NCBI GenBank assembly: GCA_047518005.1
Contig: JAKZRT010000011.1
Location: 1-64,000, forward strand
Reading direction: 5' to 3'
Origin: JAKZRT01 sp047518005
GTDB lineage: Bacteria; Pseudomonadota; Alphaproteobacteria; Rhodobacterales; Rhodobacteraceae
Length of the DNA stretch: 64,000 bases
The notes beneath the pieces are model-generated. The model did no database searches. It saw nothing but the letters and a program-made list of their open reading frames with translations, and was not told where the DNA came from. Below, in pieces: positions 58,545-64,000 of this stretch (the stretch's first letter is position 1; each line of letters opens with the position of its first letter). The translations under genes and the position numbers were made by a program.

Positions 58545-59762
58545 CTATACGAGCGTTTCAGCTTTTTCACCGCGCGTGAATTGCATCAACACTGCAGCGA
58601 CAACCGCAAAACTGAAAACACTGATCGCAAGTGGCAGCGGCGTGCCGTCAAAGGCCAGACCAATCGGTGCGGCCAACAGAACCCCGGCCACGGTCGAGAT
58701 CGACGAGATGAGCGAGGCCGCAAGCCCGGCGATATGCCCCATCGGCTCCAGCGCCAGCGCGTTGAGATTTCCCAGTGTCATTCCGGTCATGAAAAAGATC
58801 GAGGTAGTCCAGGTTATGTAGCCGGCAAAATAGAGACCGTCCGGCCAAAGCCCCAGACCTGTCACCAGCGCCATGGTGCCCGACAGGACCACTTGTGCGG
58901 CGAGCGCGGTGAAAACCATTTTGCGCATTCCAAGCCGAACCACCAGCCGCGCGTTCAGGATCGATGCGGTCGCGGCTATGAGCGCGATGATGGCGAACCA
59001 GCGCGGAAACGCTTCGCCCCGATCGAAGTGCAGATCAAAGATCGGCTGGGTCGAGACCAGCACTGCAAAAAGCATCCCGATACTCAAGGACTGAACCGCG
59101 ACCGTAACCATCACCACCCGGTTTCCCAGAACCTCGCGAATTCCCGCGCTGATGCGCCCGGCGCTCAGCGGGCGACGCGCGCCGCGCGGCAGCGTCTCAA
59201 CCTGGCGTAACCCCAGCCAGGTTGCGGTAATCAGTGCAAAGCCCACGAACGCCAGATAAATTGCGCGCCAGCTCCAGATGTCGATGATCAAGGCTCCGAC
59301 AAGCGGTGCCATGGCCGGGACAAGCGAAAAAACCAGCATCATGAATGACATTATCCGCGCCATTTCGCGGCCCGCGTAAAGATCGCGCACCATGGCCAAT
59401 CCGACCGTGCGCGGCCCTGCGGCACCCAGCCCTTGCAGGACCCGGGCGGCGATGATCAATTCCAGCGTCTCGGCGCGCCACGCCAACAGCGCGCCCAAGA
59501 CATAGATCGCCGCCGAAACCAAAATCACCGGCTTGCGCCCGAAATGGTCCGACAAAGGTCCCATGACCAGCGTGCCCAGGCCCATCCCCAGCACGAATGC
59601 GGTGATAATGTATTGGGCGCGATTGGGCGCATGCGGCGTCAGGCTCTGCCCGATCTCGGTCAGGGCGGGCAGCATCGTGTCGACCGAAAAAGCCACCATG
59701 GCGAAATGCATCGCCATCAGCACGATGAACTCGGGCTGCGAAAGGCGCTTTGGGCCGGTCAT
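58545..59762 (-). CDS. Bcr/CflA-type MFS drug efflux transporter
   Basis: 405 aa from the ATG at 59762, overlapping the DsbA-family stop by 4 nt. About 12 transmembrane segments. The loop 2-3 motif LGTLVMGPLSDHFGRKPVIL and ARVLQGLGAAGPRTVGLAMV are the Bcr/CflA signatures of drug:H+ antiporter-1 transporters. Likely exports small toxic compounds at the inner membrane. Last of a three-gene run with a FrnE-type protein and an acyl-CoA ligase. Confidence 0.92.
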   Translation of the reverse strand: MTGPKRLSQPEFIVLMAMHFAMVAFSVDTMLPALTEIGQSLTPHAPNRAQYIITAFVLGMGLGTLVMGPLSDHFGRKPVILVSAAIYVLGALLAWRAETLELIIAARVLQGLGAAGPRTVGLAMVRDLYAGREMARIMSFMMLVFSLVPAMAPLVGALIIDIWSWRAIYLAFVGFALITATWLGLRQVETLPRGARRPLSAGRISAGIREVLGNRVVMVTVAVQSLSIGMLFAVLVSTQPIFDLHFDRGEAFPRWFAIIALIAATASILNARLVVRLGMRKMVFTALAAQVVLSGTMALVTGLGLWPDGLYFAGYITWTTSIFFMTGMTLGNLNALALEPMGHIAGLAASLISSISTVAGVLLAAPIGLAFDGTPLPLAISVFSFAVVAAVLMQFTRGEKAETLV

Positions 59763-60415
59763 TGCGGGGTCTCGGCCTGGCCCTGCACCCCATGCGCGGC
59801 CTCTTCGATCACCCGGTCCCACAATTCGGGCGGCTGTGCGCCCACAACAACATGCTGGTTGGCGACAACAAAGGTCGGCACCCCGCTGACACCGCGTTCG
59901 CGCGCATTCCGGTCGCGGGCCTTGATGTCGTCGATGTCGGCGTCTGACCCAATCAGCCGCCCGGTCACCGCCCGGTCCAGCCCCGTCGCCGCGGCAATAT
60001 CCAGCAGCACCTCGCGATCGCCAATATCGCGGCCCTCGTCAAAATAGGCCTTGAACAGCGCCGAGACCACCGCCGTCTGCCGCCCGTCGAGCCCGGACCA
60101 ATGAACCAGCCGATGTGCGTCGATGGTGTTTGGCGTCGTCTTGATGGCTCCGAAGTTAATCGCCAGTCCGGCCGCTTCGCCAGCTTCGGCGATCCGGGCG
60201 TAGGTCTGGATCGCGGCCTCGCGCCCGCCAAATTTCGCCTCCAGATATTCGCGCCGGTCCATGCCGTCCGGCGGCATGTCGGGGTTCAACTGGAACGGAT
60301 GCCACTCAATTTCGAACGAATGTTCGGGGTGGCGTTCCAGCGCCCGGTCCAGATTTGCCTTGCCGATATAGCACCACGGGCAGATCGGATCCGAGATGAT
60401 ATCAAGTTTTATCAT
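59759..60415 (-). CDS. DsbA-family protein, FrnE type
   Basis: 218 aa from the ATG at 60415. The thioredoxin-fold active site CPWC is in IISDPICPWCYIGKANLDRA (about 8-25). FEIEWHPFQLNPDMPPDGMD and GVSGVPTFVVANQHVVVGAQ, with the cis-Pro, are typical of FrnE/HCCA isomerase-like proteins. No signal peptide, so cytoplasmic. Probably a disulfide oxidoreductase. The start overlaps the ligase gene by 14 nt. Confidence 0.92.
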   Translation of the reverse strand: MIKLDIISDPICPWCYIGKANLDRALERHPEHSFEIEWHPFQLNPDMPPDGMDRREYLEAKFGGREAAIQTYARIAEAGEAAGLAINFGAIKTTPNTIDAHRLVHWSGLDGRQTAVVSALFKAYFDEGRDIGDREVLLDIAAATGLDRAVTGRLIGSDADIDDIKARDRNARERGVSGVPTFVVANQHVVVGAQPPELWDRVIEEAAHGVQGQAETPQ

Positions 60416-61931
60416 GAGGCCCTCGGTACGCCTCGCGCAGCTGGCGGCGCAAGAGCTTTCCGTTGGCACCGCGCGGCAATTCATCGACCCGAATGAACAG
60501 ACGCGGCGTTTTATATCGCGCAAGCAACGCGCGCGAGTGTTTTCCCAAGGCATCGTCGTCAAGCGGCAACTTTGAGGTGCACCAGGCCGCAATAACGGTT
60601 GTTCCGGGCTTGATTTCCACCTCTGCCACGGCGGCCTCATCAATATCCGCGTGGCAAACCAGGGCTGCTTCAACCTCGAGGGGGGAAACCCGGTAACCAC
60701 CGGCGTTCATCATGTCGTCGTCGCGGCCAAGATAGGTGACCGCCCCATCACGCGCCACCGACACCGTGTCACCGGTCAGAAACCACCCGTTGATCAGCGG
60801 CAGGGATGTCGACCCATTCGCCTCGACATAGCCAAGCATCAGCCCGGGATCGGACCTGTGGATCGCCATATTTCCGGGCGTGCCGGGGGCAACCGACCGG
60901 CCATGCTCGTCCAGGACATCCACTTGCCGCCCGTGCTGGGCAAACCCAAGCGTACCGGCAGGGGCCGCGCGATCCGGCGAGCCTGAAACGAAAGTCGAAC
61001 ATTCAGATTGGCCATAGGCCTCGTGCAGCGCGGTCCCCGTCGCATCGCCCCACTCCTTGCGCGAGACTTCTGACAGTTTTTCACCAGCACTCAGCCCGTG
61101 GCGCAGATCTGGCAGAACAATCCTGGCACCCGCTGACCTCAGTATCCTGCGATAAACCCCCGGTGCTGCTGCAAAAATCGTTGCCTGATGCTGGGCCATC
61201 AGCTGAGGCAAGGCCTCGATCTGGGTGCCATCGGCTGGGATCAACGCCGTGGCACCGCAGGCCCAGGGGTCCATCAGCCCGGTGCCAAGCGTATAGGTCC
61301 AGTTGAACGCACCCGCGTGCATTAGCCGGTCGTCGGGCGTCAGCCCGTACCAACCCGCCCACATCATCCGCCGTGCCCAGACTGCGCGGTGCGCATGCAG
61401 AACCGCGCGCGGGGCTCCGCCGGTGCCCGATGTCAGAATGATATAGCCGGGCCGGTCAGCACCGCACATCTGATAGGACGCAGGCGGATATTTTCTCAGG
61501 TCGGCGAGGTCGGCTTCGCTGATGATCTTTGCGCCGTCGGGCAGCGCCACGCCGTCGCTGGCCAAGGTCAGATGCGGGCGCAGCATTGCCGCCACACGGG
61601 TTATTTCGGCGCTGGTCAACTGAACCGAGGTTGGAATGGGAATGATGCCCACAGCAATCGCTGCCAGATAGGCTATTGGAAAACCAACCCCGTCACCAAG
61701 CCGCAACAGCACCCGGTCGCCGGGCCTCAGCCCGGTCGCCAAAAGCCCTGTCGCGGTACCCAGAATCGCGCGTTCAAGGCGCGCATAGGACCACTTTTCG
61801 CTGCCGTCCGGCCGCACCAGCGCCAGCGCGACCTTGTCCGGCGTCGCGCGTCCGGCCGTCAGCACATAATCGGCCATGTTGAACGGTTCGGGCGGCAACG
61901 ATCGCGGGCCAATATCGACGGTTGACGGCAT
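60402..61931 (-). CDS. acyl-CoA ligase of the AMP-binding family (benzoate-CoA ligase-like)
   Basis: 509 aa from the ATG at 61931. Adenylation motifs: YIILTSGTGGAPRAVLHAHR (P-loop-like), TALHEAYGQSECSTFVSG, LTGDTVSVARDGAVTYLGRD, DMMNAGGYRVSPLEVEAALV and the catalytic Lys in GANGKLLRRQLREA. It activates a carboxylic acid with ATP and CoA. The glycine-rich loop has few charged residues, as in the benzoate-CoA ligase branch, but the substrate cannot be fixed. Confidence 0.88.
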   Translation of the reverse strand: MPSTVDIGPRSLPPEPFNMADYVLTAGRATPDKVALALVRPDGSEKWSYARLERAILGTATGLLATGLRPGDRVLLRLGDGVGFPIAYLAAIAVGIIPIPTSVQLTSAEITRVAAMLRPHLTLASDGVALPDGAKIISEADLADLRKYPPASYQMCGADRPGYIILTSGTGGAPRAVLHAHRAVWARRMMWAGWYGLTPDDRLMHAGAFNWTYTLGTGLMDPWACGATALIPADGTQIEALPQLMAQHQATIFAAAPGVYRRILRSAGARIVLPDLRHGLSAGEKLSEVSRKEWGDATGTALHEAYGQSECSTFVSGSPDRAAPAGTLGFAQHGRQVDVLDEHGRSVAPGTPGNMAIHRSDPGLMLGYVEANGSTSLPLINGWFLTGDTVSVARDGAVTYLGRDDDMMNAGGYRVSPLEVEAALVCHADIDEAAVAEVEIKPGTTVIAAWCTSKLPLDDDALGKHSRALLARYKTPRLFIRVDELPRGANGKLLRRQLREAYRGPHDKT

Positions 61932-61943
61932 GGCATCGTGGCT

Positions 61944-62195
61944 ATGGCAGCGCGAAAGCTGTTGCAAGAGGCCGAAAGGCAGGGACACGTTCACCAGATG
62001 TCTGATGGCACCTTTCCGGCGCTGACCCTGGTCCGCACCGACGATGCGGCCCTGTCAGACGCGGGTGCGGGCCCGGTCGAACCCGTCGAACTGCGACGCG
62101 GCAAAAGCGCCTGTTGCGACGCCTCAATGGGGCATAACGTGATCTCGCTCAGTCAGGACGGCGCGACAATTCTTTGGGTCACGTCGATGACCTGA
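61944..62195 (+). CDS. small hypothetical protein divergent from the ligase gene
   Basis: 83 aa from the ATG at 61944; another ATG lies 6 nt earlier. No signal peptide or domain is seen. It has a CC pair (KSACCDASMGHNV) and a beta-like end (VISLSQDGATILWVTSMT). Codons in the middle part end mostly in G or C, as in genuine genes here, which is the main support. The start is only 12 nt from the divergent ligase start, leaving little promoter space. Confidence 0.45.
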   Translation: MAARKLLQEAERQGHVHQMSDGTFPALTLVRTDDAALSDAGAGPVEPVELRRGKSACCDASMGHNVISLSQDGATILWVTSMT

Positions 62196-62233
62196 GCGAC
62201 GGGCCGCAGCGACCGGTCACCGCCAAATCGCGA

Positions 62234-62353
62234 TCAGTTGCTGACCGCGCCTTCCACAGCGCCCGCGCCGCTTGAGATATCGGATTCAAAGCCTTCCCAT
62301 GTGGCACATCCGGCGAGTGCGGTCAGGACCAGCAATAATGCAATTTTCTTCAT
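62234..62353 (-). CDS. entericidin-like small lipoprotein
   Basis: 39 aa on the minus strand, MKKIALLLVLTALAGCATWE then GFESDISSGAGAVEGAVSN. A signal peptide with lipobox LAGC leaves a mature peptide of 24 residues starting at the Cys. The GxxxDIxxGAxAVEGA pattern matches entericidin A/B lipoproteins, tiny envelope antidote/toxin-type proteins. GGAAACGG precedes the ATG. It lies between the small ORF and the peptide-binding protein gene. Confidence 0.88.
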   Translation of the reverse strand: MKKIALLLVLTALAGCATWEGFESDISSGAGAVEGAVSN

Positions 62354-62395
62354 TCCGTTTCCTTTGCTCTTCAGGTTGCCTGCTAGATTCTCATA

Positions 62396-64000
62396 TCAGT
62401 CTTCATACCACCAAACGTCCGGTTGCCAACCGATCCAGTCGCCATACATCGGGATATGGTCAGGGAATTTCAGTTGCCGCGCGTGGGCGATGCGGCTGAT
62501 GTTCCACTGATAGATCGGGATGACATAGCGCCCAGACGTCAGCACCCGGTCCAGCGCCTTGGCGGCGGCCAGAAAATCGTCGCGGCTGGTCGAATTGACC
62601 AGCCGGTCGATCATCGCCTCGGCGGCGGGTGAATTCATCCCCATCCAGTTGCGCGTGCCCGGTTCTTCGACGCCCTTCGCGCCCCAGTAAAGATATTGCT
62701 CGTTGCCGGGGCTTAACGACAGACCGCGCCGGTAATAGGCCATGTCGAAATCATAGACCTGAGTACGTTCCTTGTATTGCGCGCTGTCGATCACAGCGAT
62801 GGTCGGCTCGATCCCGAGGCGTTCCAGCGCCTTTGCATAGATGTCGGTGATGGATTGGTTCTCGTTGGACCCCTGGCGCAGCAGAATTTCAAAGGCGAAG
62901 GGGGCACCGGAGGCATCGACAAGCTTGCCGTCAATTACCTGCCATCCGGCATCTTCCAACAGGGCGGCAGCGCGCGCCAGATTGGCCCGGTTGCGTTCCG
63001 ACCCGTCACCTTGGGGCAGGGCGTAGCCATCCATCGCACCCGGCAGCAACTGATCCGCGAAGGGTTCGAGAAATTCGCGTACGCGGCCTGCTGCCGCACC
63101 GCCGGACATGCCCAGAACCGAGTTCGAAAAATAGGATGAGATTCTGGGTTGAACACCGCCGTTCATCTTTTCGTTGATGAACTCAAAGTTGAATGCATGC
63201 AGCATCGCATCGCGCACCCGCCAGTCGGCAAAGACCGGGCGGCGCGTGTTCATCACAAAGCCGGTGATCCCGGAAGGCCGCTGGTGGGTGACGATCGATT
63301 TGACCACATCACCCGAATCCACCGCCGGAAAATTGTATTGCGCCTCCCATTTCGCGGCATTGAATTCGCGCTGCGTGTTGGTCGCGCCGGCCCGGAACGC
63401 TTCCAGCGTCACCGCCCCGTCGGCGAAGTAATCGATGCGAATTTCATCAAGGTTCGCGGTGCCACGCCGGAAGGCCAGATCTTTGCCCCAGTAATCGGGG
63501 TTTCGGGTGAACGTGATAAAGCGCCCCGGTTCAAAATCGCCGACAACATATGGTGCGCTGGCAATCGGAATGAAGTCAGTGCCGCTTTGATCAAATTCGC
63601 GCCCTTCCCATTGCGCTTTTTTCAGGATCGGTCGCAAGCCGATGATCAGGGCCAGTTCGCGATCTTCGACGTTGAAGGTGAATTTGATCGACTGCGGCCC
63701 AGTTATTTCGGCGGTCTCAACCTTGCCCCAGGCGCCGCGATAGCGCGGATGTCCAACAGTGCCGAGCGTCTCGTACGACCACAGGACATCCTCGATGGTC
63801 ACCGGCGAACCATCAGAAAATCGGGCCTCTTTTCGAAGCGTAAATTCCACCCACGACCGATCGTCGGGTGTCTCAATCGATTCGGCCAACAGTCCGTAAA
63901 GCGAAAACGGCTCGTCCCAGCTCCGGCCCATCAGCGATTCGTAGGCCAAGAACCTCAGCTGCCAGGGCACACGTCCCTTGCGGATGTGTGGATTGAGACT
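62396..64000 (-). CDS. peptide/nickel ABC transporter substrate-binding protein (5' end outside the window)
   Basis: The frame is open to the right edge of the window, so the N-terminus with its signal peptide is missing; about 534 residues are visible. It matches family-5 extracellular solute-binding proteins: LAESIETPDDRSWVEFTLRK, FSDGSPVTIEDVLWSYETLG and the C-terminal PIYQWNISRIAHARQLKFPD. It would bind oligopeptides or similar solutes in the periplasm and pass them to an ABC permease, presumably encoded to the right or elsewhere. Confidence 0.93.
   Translation of the reverse strand, partial: SLNPHIRKGRVPWQLRFLAYESLMGRSWDEPFSLYGLLAESIETPDDRSWVEFTLRKEARFSDGSPVTIEDVLWSYETLGTVGHPRYRGAWGKVETAEITGPQSIKFTFNVEDRELALIIGLRPILKKAQWEGREFDQSGTDFIPIASAPYVVGDFEPGRFITFTRNPDYWGKDLAFRRGTANLDEIRIDYFADGAVTLEAFRAGATNTQREFNAAKWEAQYNFPAVDSGDVVKSIVTHQRPSGITGFVMNTRRPVFADWRVRDAMLHAFNFEFINEKMNGGVQPRISSYFSNSVLGMSGGAAAGRVREFLEPFADQLLPGAMDGYALPQGDGSERNRANLARAAALLEDAGWQVIDGKLVDASGAPFAFEILLRQGSNENQSITDIYAKALERLGIEPTIAVIDSAQYKERTQVYDFDMAYYRRGLSLSPGNEQYLYWGAKGVEEPGTRNWMGMNSPAAEAMIDRLVNSTSRDDFLAAAKALDRVLTSGRYVIPIYQWNISRIAHARQLKFPDHIPMYGDWIGWQPDVWWYED

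Overview
The window reads as chromosome of an alphaproteobacterium of the Rhodobacterales/Roseobacter type. Support for this is the high G+C and strongly G/C-biased third codon positions, the operon orders mreBCD-mrdA-rodA, surE-pcm-(LysM/M23 lipoprotein) and cysG-DUF2849-cysI-cysH-DUF934-fpr, an IF-3 gene with a non-AUG start, and small-protein families (DUF2849, DUF934, a 175-aa membrane protein before mfd) that I associate with that order. The species cannot be fixed from the sequence alone.

Region by region. 1-2950 is the right-hand end of an integrated element: a small ORF, then a tightly coupled trio DUF3489 - DUF2924 - large serine recombinase, ending beside the 3' end of a tRNA-Gln(UUG) gene. 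3171-6344 is part of a capsule/Kdo locus (kdsA, a KpsE-like export protein, kpsT). 6525-10251 holds nhaA, an Fe-S type uracil-DNA glycosylase, an SseB-domain protein and a GhrA-like reductase. 10256-15851 is the rod-shape operon mreB-mreC-mreD-mrdA-rodA. 16176-17884 is leuA with a leucine-rich leader peptide. 17980-21242 holds an exported MORN-repeat protein and nadE. 21435-23792 holds two c-type cytochrome genes divergent from a LysR regulator. 23799-26425 is surE-pcm-lipoprotein. 26572-29994 holds an SDR, a small exported protein, purF and cvpA. 30016-36636 is radA, a PqiA-like protein, mlaF, an A+T-rich inserted gene, mlaE, alr and dnaB. 36816-38592 is pyrC-pyrE. 38771-41288 holds a protein apparently cut short by an in-frame stop, xdhC and a small membrane protein. 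41333-41875 is infC. 42010-47400 is the assimilatory sulfate reduction/siroheme operon, with a divergent Lrp/AsnC regulator at 47539. 48051-53627 holds a penicillin-acylase-family protein, a beta-hydroxyacid dehydrogenase, an SDR remnant, a SYLF lipoprotein and hemB. 53760-64000 holds a membrane protein, mfd, a DUF2306-like protein, an MFS pump, a FrnE-type DsbA protein, an acyl-CoA ligase, a small ORF, an entericidin-like lipoprotein and a truncated peptide-binding protein.

Most of this is core metabolism and cell envelope. The parts most worth a second look are: (1) the leuA leader, whose 17-codon peptide has four leucines in a row and whose Leu codons can pair with RNA just upstream of the leuA start; (2) an A+T-rich orphan gene inserted exactly between mlaE and mlaF; (3) the DUF3489-DUF2924-recombinase cassette at tRNA-Gln, with a cysteine-free recombinase; (4) infC starting at AUA; (5) a 16-bp perfect palindrome with a shared flanking motif, present at two intergenic sites; and (6) an in-frame stop codon followed by 34 coding-like codons. 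I found no CRISPR array and no clear multi-gene defence system.
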